DNA of 64,000 nt from Pseudohongiella acticola (GCF_001758195.1 NZ_MASR01000001.1:1426001-1490000), one strand, 5' to 3'. Positions 41,132-51,282 are shown, counted from the stretch's first letter. A program made the numbers and translations. Notes: a model not told the origin generated them from the letters alone.

Positions 41132-42661
41132 CTACCACCTCGGCACCTCACTGCGCTTGGCTTCGCGAATCACATCGGCACCGTCTTCTGCCAACAGGAA
41201 CCCCTGCTCTACCAGCGCATTGACACTGTTGGTGACGGCGCTGACGTAGGCGTCATGGGACGGATAAAGCCGCCGCAGTTTTTCCTGACTGAAAGGAATT
41301 TCATGGCCGGCGATACGGCAGAAAGACTCGCCGGTGGAATTTCCATTCCAGGTACTTGTGGGCACGTCAACGTAGGGGGAGCGCAGACCGCCAACAACAT
41401 TGCCATGTTCATCCAGTACGGGTTCGCCATCCACCACGTCAATCAGATCGGCCCGTGGTGGCGCAATATCATCACGCGCCCATTGATCCAGCCACACCAA
41501 CGCGGCATTAAACGCCAGCCGGTTGGGGAAACGGCTACGTGGTCCTTCGTTACAGGCCAGCGGCGGCACCGCGCGACCGGCCTGGATCAGATCCTGTGGT
41601 TTTGGGCCCCAGTACAGTTCGTCCGGTGAGGCATGGCCAGATCCAGCGATTTCATAACGCCGAAAGCGGTTACCAGGCGCATCACTGTCCGGTTGCCGAC
41701 TGCCAATGCCGGCCAGATAGTCGGACTGACTCATGACATGAATAACGGGCACACCGGCATTCTCGATGGGGCGACGCGGATCATCTCTGGGCACACGCTC
41801 AGCGCACTGATGAATGGGTGCCGGGCCACTGGACACCGCCACCAGATAACCGTCAAACAGTGACTCGCCGCGGACACTTACCACTTCGGGGTGAATGGCG
41901 TTGATGTAGGTGTAAAGGAAACTGCCGGTCTGTGAATAACCCCAGGCGTAAAGCATCTCGGCGGCGCTGGCCGTGCCGTCATAAACAAACGGATTGTCGG
42001 CGTTGGCGCTGCGCAGCCACGCCGCCACCTGGCTGTGAATGTCCCAGACCAGTCCGTTCTCGGTCGCCTGCGTGGTATCACGGCTGACTTCACAGTTCAG
42101 CGGGTCGCTGGCGGCCAGTGGGTTGGCCCAGGACAGGTCCGCGTAGCGCTCGGCATCAAACTGCTTCAGGGTCTCCACCGCAATCGGTTTGGCGGTGATA
42201 CCGACCCAGGCATCGCCGTTGCGCAGCATCTGTGTATGCGACATGGCCCAGCCGATATTGAGGTCAAACAGATTGGACGGGTTGAGCATTTCCACCACCA
42301 CGTTTCCGCTGAAACGTTCAGCACGGACCGGGCGCCTGACCAAGACGCGAGTGGTGTAAGGCACATCAGCGGTGCGCACGGTCAGCGTGCCACGTTCGGG
42401 CCAGTCATACACATTGGCCTGCCCGCTGATGAAATACTCTTCTTCAATATAACCCATCTGCGCAAGATCCTGCGGCTGCAAGGTATGCGCGGCGGCGCCA
42501 AAGGGATGTGACTCAGCGCTAACTGGCACCGGCCCACTGACCTGTGGTACGGGAATGTCGGTTTGCACATCACCGGCTGACTGCGCGTGTACTCCACCTA
42601 TGTGAGCTGCCAGCGCGAGCAGACCGGCACTAAACGCTGTTCGCTGTCTGATTGTTTTCAT
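41132..42661 (-). CDS. Secreted alpha/beta hydrolase-domain protein
   Basis: 509 aa. Signal peptide (AFSAGLLALAAHIGGVHAQ). YDWPERGTLTV, TRVLVRRPVRAERFSGNVVVEMLNPS and WAMSHTQMLRNGDAWVGIT are typical of a family of large secreted hydrolases with an alpha/beta fold. LYAWGYSQTGSFLYTYI carries the nucleophile GYSQTG (Ser). VIHVMSQSDY and GSGHASPDE may supply acid and His. Start ATG overlaps the stop of the upstream FG-GAP gene (ATGA), so they are co-translated. Substrate unknown (esters likely). Confidence 0.78.
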   Translation of the reverse strand: MKTIRQRTAFSAGLLALAAHIGGVHAQSAGDVQTDIPVPQVSGPVPVSAESHPFGAAAHTLQPQDLAQMGYIEEEYFISGQANVYDWPERGTLTVRTADVPYTTRVLVRRPVRAERFSGNVVVEMLNPSNLFDLNIGWAMSHTQMLRNGDAWVGITAKPIAVETLKQFDAERYADLSWANPLAASDPLNCEVSRDTTQATENGLVWDIHSQVAAWLRSANADNPFVYDGTASAAEMLYAWGYSQTGSFLYTYINAIHPEVVSVRGESLFDGYLVAVSSGPAPIHQCAERVPRDDPRRPIENAGVPVIHVMSQSDYLAGIGSRQPDSDAPGNRFRRYEIAGSGHASPDELYWGPKPQDLIQAGRAVPPLACNEGPRSRFPNRLAFNAALVWLDQWARDDIAPPRADLIDVVDGEPVLDEHGNVVGGLRSPYVDVPTSTWNGNSTGESFCRIAGHEIPFSQEKLRRLYPSHDAYVSAVTNSVNALVEQGFLLAEDGADVIREAKRSEVPRW

Positions 42662-44133
42662 GGAATCCTCATCTCCTCACTGTCCTGTTGTCGTGCCCGT
42701 TCGAATCGATTGCCTGGCGTTGGCGACCGCAGCTGCTCCAGCCAGAATACGCCGTCATAGGGGTAACTGTTGCCACGCGTACCAATAAAATCGGCATCAC
42801 CATCGCCGTCCAGGTCATGGGCAATGAATTTGTCGAACATGCCACGTTTGCGCCGTGACACGTCGTGACGCGTCCACGCCGTGGTGACCTCATCCGGCTG
42901 CTCAAACCAGCCCAGGCGACCGAGCGGATCACTGATTCGGGTATTGGCATCGTCGGCTTCGCGCTCGCCGCGGCTGTAGCTGCCAGCGAACACATCCATA
43001 TCACCATCACCATCAATGTCCGTCACTTCCAGTCCGGTGATGCTGTCGGGCAAAAACGTGCCGATGTAGTGGGCATTCCAGGCATCACCGGTTCGCGCCG
43101 GCTGCTCAATCCAGACCAGGCCGTTGCCGACACGGCCGTTACCGGCACCGATGATATCCAGCCGCCCGTCACCGTTAAGATCGGCATATTCCAGATTGAA
43201 GCCGGCCATGCGGGCACCGTTGATGCCGATGGCATGCTCAATAAAATCGAGTGAGCCGTCGCCCGGATTTTCGAACCAGGCCAGACGTTCTTCGCCACGC
43301 GAGCCGATGACAATATCAAGATCACCGTCGCCATCCAGATCTACCGGTTCAGAATTCTGTGGGATACTGTAATGACCCAGTTCGTGCTCCTGCCAGTTGA
43401 TGCCCTGCAGGGGATCGCCGTTGACCTTGAATACAGACACCGGATTGGACACGGCAAAATCTTCCGGCCCCGGAATCTGGGCGCCTTTATTAGGCGCTAT
43501 CACCTCGGGTGTGCCATCGCCGTCCAGGTCGGCGGCAAAAACACGGATATAACTGCCGCGCCCTTCGGTCATGGGCAATTTCAGTCGTGGCCAGGGTGTG
43601 TTTCTGACACCGGTGCCCGGATTCTGCAGATACAGTATGTGAGATAACTCGGCGGCGATAAGAATGTCGAGAAAACCGTCACCGTTGATATCGGCAATGG
43701 CGGCGTCTTCAGGGGCAGCGGCATCCAGACCTTCGGCGACCGTAATGTTATGCCACTGTTGTGGACCGGCGCTGCCAAAAGCAATGCGGACATGGCCTTC
43801 GGGCGGTGCTTCAAAACCAGGCGTAAAGTTGGCGGAATCATAACTGGAATCGGATTCGTGCACGGAGACAATATCCTGATAGCCGTCTCTATCCAGATCT
43901 GCCATCACCAGTCCGTCGCCACCACTAAGCACGAAATCCAGCGTAGCGACATCATCAATCAAATGTTCACGCCAGCTGATGAAGTGGCCGTCACGGGTGG
44001 TCGCGTCTGTCGCCCGCTCGCCGACGCCCTGCGCCGATACAGTACTTACGCTTGCCAGTGTGAGCAGTAACAGCAAGCCTCTGGCTGTTGTCAGGCGGAA
44101 AATTGTCAGGCTGCGATTGTCAAAGATTGGCAT
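42658..44133 (-). CDS. Secreted FG-GAP/VCBS repeat protein
   Basis: 491 aa. Signal peptide to about residue 35 (LLLLLTLASVSTVSA). Repeated Dx[DN]xDG motifs: DLDRDGYQDIV, DINGDGFLDILI, DLDGDGTPEVI, DLDGDGDLDIVI, DLNGDGRLDII, DIDGDGDMDVF, DLDGDGDADFI, consistent with a seven-bladed propeller binding calcium. No catalytic motif. GGAG lies 9 nt before the ATG. Coupled by a 4-nt overlap to the downstream hydrolase, implying a common function at the cell surface. Confidence 0.9.
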   Translation of the reverse strand: MPIFDNRSLTIFRLTTARGLLLLLTLASVSTVSAQGVGERATDATTRDGHFISWREHLIDDVATLDFVLSGGDGLVMADLDRDGYQDIVSVHESDSSYDSANFTPGFEAPPEGHVRIAFGSAGPQQWHNITVAEGLDAAAPEDAAIADINGDGFLDILIAAELSHILYLQNPGTGVRNTPWPRLKLPMTEGRGSYIRVFAADLDGDGTPEVIAPNKGAQIPGPEDFAVSNPVSVFKVNGDPLQGINWQEHELGHYSIPQNSEPVDLDGDGDLDIVIGSRGEERLAWFENPGDGSLDFIEHAIGINGARMAGFNLEYADLNGDGRLDIIGAGNGRVGNGLVWIEQPARTGDAWNAHYIGTFLPDSITGLEVTDIDGDGDMDVFAGSYSRGEREADDANTRISDPLGRLGWFEQPDEVTTAWTRHDVSRRKRGMFDKFIAHDLDGDGDADFIGTRGNSYPYDGVFWLEQLRSPTPGNRFERARQQDSEEMRIP

Positions 44134-44258
44134 CTCGTCGGGCTCCCGATCTAATTATTATCCCCTAGTCTATAAACATTCCGGCTAAAGAGCCATTGGC
44201 AAACGTCAGCGACCGCGCGATACTCCAATCACTGAGTCCTGCTAGAGAGCGTGATGTG

Positions 44259-45344
44259 ATGCGAGGTTTGCTGCTTGTGATTGGCGCAATGTGCGCCCTG
44301 CTTGTTGCCTATGTGATGTATCTGGCGAATGATGCCGGTGAGTTCCGCACGCTTGCCGATCAGCATCCCGACCAATGTCGTCGGATCACGGGTATGCCCG
44401 GCAGCGAAGATATCACCCTGCATCCTGAGAGCCGCTTTGCCTATATCTCCAGTGATGACCGGCGCGGCGTCATTAACGGGAACCCGACGCCGGGCGCCAT
44501 CTTTCGCTACGACCTGAGCTCTGCTTCCACCACACCGTTGAATCTGACGCCCAATGCCGACCTGCAATTCCGGCCGCACGGCATTTCACTGTTTGTTGGC
44601 GACGATGGCCGGGAAACCCTGTTTGTGGTCAATCATCCTGGTGAATCGCTGTTTGGTGCTCCCGAAGGAGAAAATAACGAAGCACTGCACACCATTGAGG
44701 TGTTTGACGTGGTGGACAATGCACTGATGCATCGCCAGACCCATGCCAGTGAGTGGCTGATCAGCCCCAATGATGTGGTGGGCGTTGATCATGATCGCTT
44801 CTACGTTACCAACGATCACGGCGCCGGGCCGGGACTGATGCGCCAACTGGAAGACTACCTGCGCCTGCCCTGGGCCAATGTGGTTTATTTTGATGGCGAC
44901 GTGTTTAAAGAAGTGGGCGATGGCCTCAGTTTTGCCAATGGCATCAACATGTCCCCTGACGGCACACAGCTGTATGTTGCGGAAGTCAGTCGTAACCTTG
45001 TCCGTATCTATCAACGCAACCCGGGCACTGGTTCACTGTCGTTGCAACAAACAATCGATGTGGGGTTTGGTGCCGACAATATCGAGATTGATCCTGCTAC
45101 CGGCGACCTCTGGATAGGGGGACATCCGCGCCTGTTGACTTTTTTGCGCCACGCCGCTGATGGCAGTGTCGATTCACCGTCACAGGTAGTGCGGATACGC
45201 CAGGTCGGTGCCGGTTACCAGATTACGACTGAATTTATGGACAGCGGCGAACTGATTTCCGGGGCCAGCGTCGGCGCATCAGACGGACGCCGGCTACTCA
45301 TCGGCTCGGTATTTGAAGATCACATCATGGATTGTTCTCTGTAA
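44259..45344 (+). CDS. Paraoxonase/arylesterase-like (SMP-30 type) propeller enzyme
   Basis: About 361 aa from ATG 44259; an upstream TTG frame begins at 44196 but the protein reads naturally from MRGLLLVIGAMCALLVAYVMYL, a signal anchor. Motifs of the paraoxonase group: GSEDITLHPE (calcium Glu), RPHGISLF, SPNDVVGVDHDRFYVTND (calcium Asn), SFANGINMSPDG and GADNIEIDPATGDLWIGGHPR. Six-bladed calcium-dependent propellers of this kind hydrolyse lactones and aryl esters. It converges on the SDR gene with a 20-nt overlap. Confidence 0.82.
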   Translation: MRGLLLVIGAMCALLVAYVMYLANDAGEFRTLADQHPDQCRRITGMPGSEDITLHPESRFAYISSDDRRGVINGNPTPGAIFRYDLSSASTTPLNLTPNADLQFRPHGISLFVGDDGRETLFVVNHPGESLFGAPEGENNEALHTIEVFDVVDNALMHRQTHASEWLISPNDVVGVDHDRFYVTNDHGAGPGLMRQLEDYLRLPWANVVYFDGDVFKEVGDGLSFANGINMSPDGTQLYVAEVSRNLVRIYQRNPGTGSLSLQQTIDVGFGADNIEIDPATGDLWIGGHPRLLTFLRHAADGSVDSPSQVVRIRQVGAGYQITTEFMDSGELISGASVGASDGRRLLIGSVFEDHIMDCSL

Positions 45345-46128
45345 AGCGCGTGGAGCTGGACCGCGCCAGCGCGGCATGCATCCAGCTTGTGGGCAGGTGC
45401 CGCATCAGAAACACCAGCAGTTTGTAGTTCCATCCCTGCACCGACACCAGGCGGCCTTTCTCCAGGTCTTTGAATGACTGGCTGACTACCTGCTGGGCGG
45501 TCCACGCGCGGGTAAAACCTTTGTCCTTGTAGAACGTGTCCGGATCAATGCCCATGCGCGAGTGAAAATCGGTGATGGTAAATCCCGGGCACAACGCCAG
45601 CGCTTTCAGCCCATCCTGACGGTAAGCCAGGCCAACACTTTCGGTAAAACTGCGCACGTAGGCTTTGGTCGGTCCGTACAGCACACTTTGAGTGGTGGGC
45701 AGCCAGCTGGCGACAGACGCGACATTAATCAGAATACCTTTGCTTTGCAACAGGTGCGGAATGCCCGCATGGCTAAGCTGGGTGGTTGCGGTGACGTGCA
45801 CATCCAGCAGCGCACGGTGTTTTTCCCATTCAATCTCACCCAGCCGGCCATCCTCGGCGTACCCGGCATTATTGACCAGTGCATCCAGATTTGGCAACTG
45901 ACTGATGGTATCAACTAGGGCCTGTAAATCGTTGCGATAGGACAGGTCACCGGTCTGTACAGTAACCTCAATGTCGCATTCTTTTTTTAATCGCTCAGCC
46001 AGTCGGGTCAGTTCCTGCTCCCGGCGACCGGTCAGTAACAGATGATAGCCCTGACGGGCAAACGCATCAGCGTAGGCGGCGCCAATGCCGCTGGTGGCGC
46101 CGGTGATAACGGCCAGTCGTGGTGACAT
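45325..46128 (-). CDS. Short-chain dehydrogenase/reductase
   Basis: 267 aa. NAD(P)-binding TGATSGIG at 9-16. LTGRR at the end of beta 2 favours NADP. NNAGY and active site Ser...YGPTK (Tyr about 152, Lys 156). The C-terminus has an extra hydrophobic segment (LLVFLMRHLPTSWMHAAL) that may tether it to the membrane, as in the DHRS/hydroxysteroid-like subgroup. AGGAG precedes the ATG. Substrate unknown. Confidence 0.9.
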   Translation of the reverse strand: MSPRLAVITGATSGIGAAYADAFARQGYHLLLTGRREQELTRLAERLKKECDIEVTVQTGDLSYRNDLQALVDTISQLPNLDALVNNAGYAEDGRLGEIEWEKHRALLDVHVTATTQLSHAGIPHLLQSKGILINVASVASWLPTTQSVLYGPTKAYVRSFTESVGLAYRQDGLKALALCPGFTITDFHSRMGIDPDTFYKDKGFTRAWTAQQVVSQSFKDLEKGRLVSVQGWNYKLLVFLMRHLPTSWMHAALARSSSTRFTENNP

Positions 46129-46246
46129 GGTTGACTCCTGCAGTCAGAAAACCCAGAGTATACCTGACGACTCAATACTTCTCGCGCTTTACCCCGGGAG
46201 CATTGAGTTTAGCTAAAACTCCAGTCATAACAGGAAGGAGACCGTC

Positions 46247-46723
46247 ATGAAAATGAACACACTTAAAACTTTTGCCCTGCTCTGCTGTTTCTGGCTCAGC
46301 CCGGCAACACTGTCAGCCCAGGCAACAGATACCGATGTCAACGCCGAGGCGCTCGACGGCGCCATGGCGGCACTGGATGAGTTCATGGTCGCTTTTAACG
46401 GTCGTGACATGGAGGCCTGGGCTGCCACGCTGAATTATCCGCATGTGCGCTTCGCCAGCGGCACGGTGACGGTGTGGCAGAACGCCGAAGAGTTTGCCCG
46501 GGAAGCCACGTTTGCCAATCTTGAAGCAATCGGCTGGGACCATTCGCACTGGCTGAGCCGTGAACCGGTGCTGGTATCACCTGGCAAGGTGCATATCCAC
46601 ACGGTGTTTGAACGCTTCAATGGTTTCAACCAGCAGATCGGCACTTACCAGTCGCTGTATATCGTCACGCGCGACGAAGACGGCAACTGGGGTACGCAGG
46701 CACGCTCCAGCCTGGCACCGTAA
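46247..46723 (+). CDS. Secreted NTF2/SnoaL-like protein
   Basis: 158 aa. Signal peptide (TFALLCCFWLSPATLSAQ). The mature part has ALDEFMVAFNGRDMEAWAATLNYPHVRFASG and HTVFERFNGFN..YQSLYIVTRDEDGNWGTQAR, the cone-shaped NTF2/SnoaL fold with YPH and SLYIVT blocks. Enzymatic residues cannot be assigned. Strong AGGAAGGAG before the ATG. Confidence 0.75.
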   Translation: MKMNTLKTFALLCCFWLSPATLSAQATDTDVNAEALDGAMAALDEFMVAFNGRDMEAWAATLNYPHVRFASGTVTVWQNAEEFAREATFANLEAIGWDHSHWLSREPVLVSPGKVHIHTVFERFNGFNQQIGTYQSLYIVTRDEDGNWGTQARSSLAP

Positions 46724-46780
46724 CCCTCACCGTGAAAAAGCCTGAGAATGATCCTGCCAGGCCGGCAGCAATGAATTGCA

Positions 46781-46805
46781 AATAGTAACGATTATCACTA
46801 CTATT
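46781..46805 (+). promoter_or_regulatory. Fur-box-like site
   Basis: AATAGTAACGATTATCAC then TACTATT, an A/T-rich imperfect palindrome resembling the Fur consensus GATAATGATAATCATTATC, 28 nt before the next ATG. Supports iron control of the following two genes. Confidence 0.5.
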
Positions 46806-46832
46806 ACGCATTTCGCAGCAGGATAACCCGGC

Positions 46833-47450
46833 ATGACCGTCTTTTACTGGCAACACATCAGCGCGTTCTGGGCCGTCGCTGCCACCGGGGTGATGCTGAT
46901 CGGCATCTGGCTGATTTACCGTTCCTGGCGCTGGCAAAAGCGCGGCGGCTTGCTGCCAGGCTGGGCGCTACTGGCGCTGTCACTGGCAACCTGGAGCCTG
47001 GCAGGTGGCACCTGGATTGGCCTGCCCATTGGCGCCTGTGCATTGATGCTACTGGTGCTTGCCTGGATTGCGCTGCAGGGGCAATGGACAACACTCGACC
47101 GGGTGCCATCGATCCGATCACCTGCAAACGCTCCGGTTGGCGACAGCACGTTGTCGTCCTCTTCAACTCAGATACCTTCCCTGCCATTACGGGTCTGGCT
47201 TCGTGGCGGCGCCCGTGTCCTGGTGGCCGGCCCGTTGGCCGCGGTATTTGCACTGACCACTGGCGTGTTACTGGCACAACTACTCATGGCGGTAGATGCT
47301 GACCGTGTTTTTACAGAACGACTGGCAGTGACAGTTATCTGGACCGCAGGCATGGCCTGGGCCAGCATCGCCACCAGACTGCTGCGTCCGACCATGATCA
47401 TGGCAGGCAGCTCCGCAGCGGCGCTTGGCCTGCTAATGTTAGTACGCTGA
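46833..47450 (+). CDS. Iron-uptake-associated membrane protein
   Basis: 205 aa, mostly hydrophobic with about five to six helices (10-28, 42-58, 62-82, 128-150, 165-180, 187-203) and a Ser-rich linker near 100-115. I do not recognise a catalytic motif. Fused halves of this type (small 3-helix units) are often encoded between siderophore receptors and PepSY proteins; placement here, behind a Fur-like box and 28 nt before the PepSY gene, supports that. Exact function unknown. Confidence 0.65.
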   Translation: MTVFYWQHISAFWAVAATGVMLIGIWLIYRSWRWQKRGGLLPGWALLALSLATWSLAGGTWIGLPIGACALMLLVLAWIALQGQWTTLDRVPSIRSPANAPVGDSTLSSSSTQIPSLPLRVWLRGGARVLVAGPLAAVFALTTGVLLAQLLMAVDADRVFTERLAVTVIWTAGMAWASIATRLLRPTMIMAGSSAAALGLLMLVR

Positions 47451-47478
47451 GCTCTCAATTATCGACAGGAAGTTCGAC

Positions 47479-48975
47479 ATGACCCGTGTAAAAAAACCCG
47501 ACGCCAATTTTTTCCGGCAGATGTTATCCGGTCACTCGGTGATGGGGTTGACGGCGGCGTTCCTGATGTACGTCATCTGTGTCAGTGGCACGCTGGCGGT
47601 GTTTTACAAAGAGTTCTGGCGTTGGGAGCAGCCCACCGCCACCGTCGAAACCATGGAGGTCAACGGTCAACGCATCGAGCAGGCGCTGCGCAACGCCATT
47701 GCTGACCTGGGCGCTGATCCTGACGCCGATCTTGGCGAAGCACCTGCCAGAATCGGAATGGACATGCCCACCTCGGACTGGCCACGCATGTCCATCAGTT
47801 ACGGTGAGCATCGGCGTTATGTCGCCGCTGACGGTTCGCTGCTGGGCGATGTCGAGCGGCCATGGACATCGTTCCTGGCGCGACTGCATTTTGCCCTGAA
47901 CCTGCCTCTGGAACTGGGCGTGGTGATTGTGGGCATTTTTGGGGTACTGCTGATGGCGCTGATTGTGTCAGGTTTTCTCGCCCATCCGGGCATTCTGCGC
48001 GATGCGTTTTCGCTGCGCCTGGCGCGTTCGCGGCAACTGCAGCAGACCGACTTACATAATCGGCTCAGCGTCTGGGCAGCCCCTTTTCACCTGATCATTG
48101 CGATCACCGGGGCCATACTTGGGCTCGCGGGCGCCATCAGTCTGGCAACGGCATTGTTGACCTCACCAGATGCGGGCGACCCGGTACCTGCTGACCAGGG
48201 CAGCGGAACTCAGGTTGCTACGGCGACAGCAGCACTGCCGGACTTCGATACCATCTGGCGTTCCTTCAGCACACGGTCGCCCAATGACCAGGTGTTTTAC
48301 CTGACGGTTTATCAGCCTGCTAGCAGCCAACAACGGGTCGAGCTCAACGCCATCCGCCCGGACCGTCTGTTCTGGTCGCAAAGCCATCATTATGCTGCCA
48401 ACGGCGAGTATCAGGGACCTGGTGGCGGTGATGCTGCCAGCATCGGTGGCCAGATGCAGGCATCTCTGTACCGGCTGCACTTCGGTCATTTTGGTGGCAT
48501 GCCAGTGAAAATCATGTTCCTGCTGTTGGGCACCGCGCTTTGTGTGGTCACCGTCACCGGTGTCAACATCTGGCTGAGTAAACGCCGCCAGCGCAAACTG
48601 CCCACCGACACCATCGACCGGTTATGGCAGGTGAGTGTGTGGGGAACGCTGTTGCTGTTGTCACTGTCGGCGGTGCTGCAACTGGCACTGGGCATACCGC
48701 CCATACCGGTTTTCTGGATTGGGCTGCTGGTGCTTGTCGCCACTGCCTGGCGCTGGGGGACGCCAACGTTATGGGCGTGGCGATTGCGACAACTGGGTGG
48801 CTTGGTGACAGCACTGGTACCCTTGGTGCACACCCTGCGATATGGACAGGCGGCGTGGCAAGGCGGCAGCCTGAGCATCAATCTGGTGTGGCTGGCACTC
48901 GCGGCCAGCCTGTTTATCTTACAGACAACAACAGCCCGATCAGCAGCGAAACAGACACAGCCGGCCGGTAGCTGA
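47479..48975 (+). CDS. PepSY-associated TM-helix protein (iron-regulated reductase-like)
   Basis: 498 aa. Four main membrane segments: about 20-40 (GLTAAFLMYVICVSGTLAVF), 150-175, 195-220, 350-375, plus three to four helices in the C-terminal 120 residues. FLARLHFALNLP, LHNRLSVWAAPFHLIIAITGAILG and LYRLHFGHFGGMP carry the conserved His residues of the PepSY-TM family, which may bind haem. Family members are thought to reduce ferric siderophores at the inner membrane; that is inferred here. AGGAAG precedes the ATG. Confidence 0.82.
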   Translation: MTRVKKPDANFFRQMLSGHSVMGLTAAFLMYVICVSGTLAVFYKEFWRWEQPTATVETMEVNGQRIEQALRNAIADLGADPDADLGEAPARIGMDMPTSDWPRMSISYGEHRRYVAADGSLLGDVERPWTSFLARLHFALNLPLELGVVIVGIFGVLLMALIVSGFLAHPGILRDAFSLRLARSRQLQQTDLHNRLSVWAAPFHLIIAITGAILGLAGAISLATALLTSPDAGDPVPADQGSGTQVATATAALPDFDTIWRSFSTRSPNDQVFYLTVYQPASSQQRVELNAIRPDRLFWSQSHHYAANGEYQGPGGGDAASIGGQMQASLYRLHFGHFGGMPVKIMFLLLGTALCVVTVTGVNIWLSKRRQRKLPTDTIDRLWQVSVWGTLLLLSLSAVLQLALGIPPIPVFWIGLLVLVATAWRWGTPTLWAWRLRQLGGLVTALVPLVHTLRYGQAAWQGGSLSINLVWLALAASLFILQTTTARSAAKQTQPAGS

Positions 48976-49065
48976 GTCAAACCGCTATCTAAGCCAGGCC
49001 GGTAACAGAGACAGACGCCCCGGCCACCAGCCTGTGGTTAATGAATCATGAGTTCGTAACAGGAC

Positions 49066-51243
49066 TCAGAAGTCGTAGCGCAGCGTGCCGGTGATGTTGC
49101 GCGGCTGGCCGTACTCCAGCTGACTGTAGAAACCAATCTGGCTGTAGTAGGTTTCGTCCAGCAGGTTATCCACGTTCAACTGCGCCGACAGATTGCTACT
49201 GATGTCGTAACGCGCCATCAGGCTGACCAGGCTGAACGCGTCCTGCTCCAGGCGATTGGTGGCACCGGTCACCGGGTTGGTGGCGTTCATGTACTCACGC
49301 CCCTGCCAGTTGACACCACCGGCAACAGTCAGTCGCTCAAGCGCACCGCCAAACCGGTAGGTGCTGTAAAGTTTCAATAGTTCGCGCGGATTGTCTGTGT
49401 TGACATCGTTGCCCGCAGCATCTTCCACATCAAAGCTGGTGTAGCTGAAGCTCAGGTCCCACGCCTGTGTCAGCTGCCCCACCACTTCGAGTTCGTACCC
49501 GGTGCTGTTGGCGCCCTCTGCAGCAAAATAGGCCTGGCTGTTATCCGAGCCCGGTACAATGAAGTTGCCGTCGGGCTGACCCAGATCATCCTGCAGAATA
49601 TCGAATACAGCGACAGTGGTTTGCAGGGCGCCATCAAAAAACAGGCTTTTCAGACCCAGCTCCTGGCTTTCCCCGGTGACCGGATCCAGAAAGTCGCCGT
49701 TGCGGTCCTGCAGATTCTGCGGCTGGAAGATCTCGGTATAACTGGCATAAACGGTATGCTGATCATTGAACTCGTATAGCGCGCCAACGTAGGGAATCAG
49801 CACGTTGGTGTCGCCAAACGTGCGTGGCGTACCGTAGTAGAGGCCGTCCTGCTCCCAGTCTGCCAGGCGAGCACCGGTAATCACTTTGAACTGCTCGGTC
49901 AACGACAGACGCGTTGCCGCGTAGACACCAAATTGTTCGGTGGTGACATCAATGTCTACGTTGCGGGCACCCCACGTCGGCTGTGGGTAACTGCCATCCC
50001 AAAGATTGAAGTTACCGACCGGCGCGATGTTAGTACGGGCGCGGGAAAAGGCAATATTGTCTTCATTGTGATCCACGACACCGAAGGTTAACTCATGGCT
50101 GCGACCAAACAGCTGATAGTCACCATTGACGTTCAGGCTGATGCTGGTCTGCTCGCGATCGGTATCCGCATTGCGGGGCGACGCTCCCATCCCCAGCCCG
50201 GTTTCGCGATCAGGCGTGCCAGACATGTACAGCAACATCTGTTTTGAGGCGTTAACGTTATTGTTCAGGCTGAGCTTGGCGTTCCAGCCATTGCGAAATT
50301 GATGAACCACGTCTACGTAATAGTTTTCCACTTCAGAAGACCAGGTGGTCCAGTCGGCACCAATGGTTTTGCTGCGCGCCCAGTCGGTACGCGAGCCATC
50401 CGCGTGCCAGGTGGGCAGGCCGCCCCAGGTGGACGCTGTTGGTTCATTGTCCTGATAGGTGGCGCCCACGCGTAACAGGGTCTGGTCAGTGACATCGATA
50501 TCAACAACACCATAAAGCACTGTCTTGGTATCACCACCCAGATCACGGAAGGAGTCACCATCCTGATAATGTGTCACCACCCGGCCGCGAACGGTGCCAC
50601 TGGCATTCAGGGCAGTACCAACGTCGGCAGTGACACTGTAATTGTTCCAGCGCCCGGCTGAGGCGCTCAACGAACTGGTAAATTCGCGGCTATTGGCATG
50701 TTTGCGCACCAGATTGATGGACGCTGACGGGTTGCCGGCGCCGGTCAGCAGACCGGTGGCACCACGCACCACTTCGACACGCTCGTACAGGCTGGTATCA
50801 GACTGGGTTTCACCGGCGTTGTTGCCCGGCTGCCAGTAGATGGGCACACCATCAATCTGATAGTTGTTGACGGAGAAACCACGCGATGAATAGGTGGAAC
50901 GGGTGCTGTCCTGAGCCCGGGCAGACACACCGGCGGCGTTGTCGACAACATCGGTCAGCGAGCGCAGATTCTGGTCAGCGATACGTTCGGCGGTCATCAC
51001 GCTCACGGACTGCGGCGTTTCATAAAGACTCAGGCCCAAGCCGGTGGCGGAATCAAGACGCTCGTTGGTGGTGTAACGGCTGGTCACCACAATTTCGTCA
51101 ACGCCGTCACTAGCGTCGGCATCGCGTTGCGAGGACTGGGCATGGCCAGCACTGGACAGTGCCAGCGTCAGCAGCGAGGCGAATGAAGTGATAACGGCGG
51201 CGTGGCCTGAGAGTGGTCCACGCGAAAAACGGGATGCAAACAT
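49066..51243 (-). CDS. TonB-dependent siderophore receptor
   Basis: 725 aa from ATG 51243, chosen over an upstream in-frame ATG (51276) because AAGGA is well placed and it gives a proper signal peptide (ending SSAGHAQ). Plug domain: DEIVVTSRY near the TonB box, SVSVMTAERIADQNLRSL, TRSTYSSRGFSVNNYQIDGVPI, VEVVRGATGLLTGAGNPSASINLVRK: FhuE/FpvA-type hallmarks. The beta-barrel ends with aromatic RYDF. It imports ferric siderophores using TonB energy. A Fur-like box overlaps its promoter. It converges with the PepSY gene. Confidence 0.93.
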   Translation of the reverse strand: MFASRFSRGPLSGHAAVITSFASLLTLALSSAGHAQSSQRDADASDGVDEIVVTSRYTTNERLDSATGLGLSLYETPQSVSVMTAERIADQNLRSLTDVVDNAAGVSARAQDSTRSTYSSRGFSVNNYQIDGVPIYWQPGNNAGETQSDTSLYERVEVVRGATGLLTGAGNPSASINLVRKHANSREFTSSLSASAGRWNNYSVTADVGTALNASGTVRGRVVTHYQDGDSFRDLGGDTKTVLYGVVDIDVTDQTLLRVGATYQDNEPTASTWGGLPTWHADGSRTDWARSKTIGADWTTWSSEVENYYVDVVHQFRNGWNAKLSLNNNVNASKQMLLYMSGTPDRETGLGMGASPRNADTDREQTSISLNVNGDYQLFGRSHELTFGVVDHNEDNIAFSRARTNIAPVGNFNLWDGSYPQPTWGARNVDIDVTTEQFGVYAATRLSLTEQFKVITGARLADWEQDGLYYGTPRTFGDTNVLIPYVGALYEFNDQHTVYASYTEIFQPQNLQDRNGDFLDPVTGESQELGLKSLFFDGALQTTVAVFDILQDDLGQPDGNFIVPGSDNSQAYFAAEGANSTGYELEVVGQLTQAWDLSFSYTSFDVEDAAGNDVNTDNPRELLKLYSTYRFGGALERLTVAGGVNWQGREYMNATNPVTGATNRLEQDAFSLVSLMARYDISSNLSAQLNVDNLLDETYYSQIGFYSQLEYGQPRNITGTLRYDF

Positions 51244-51282
51244 GGTCTTTATTCCTTGCCAATGTAACGAAAACACGAATGC

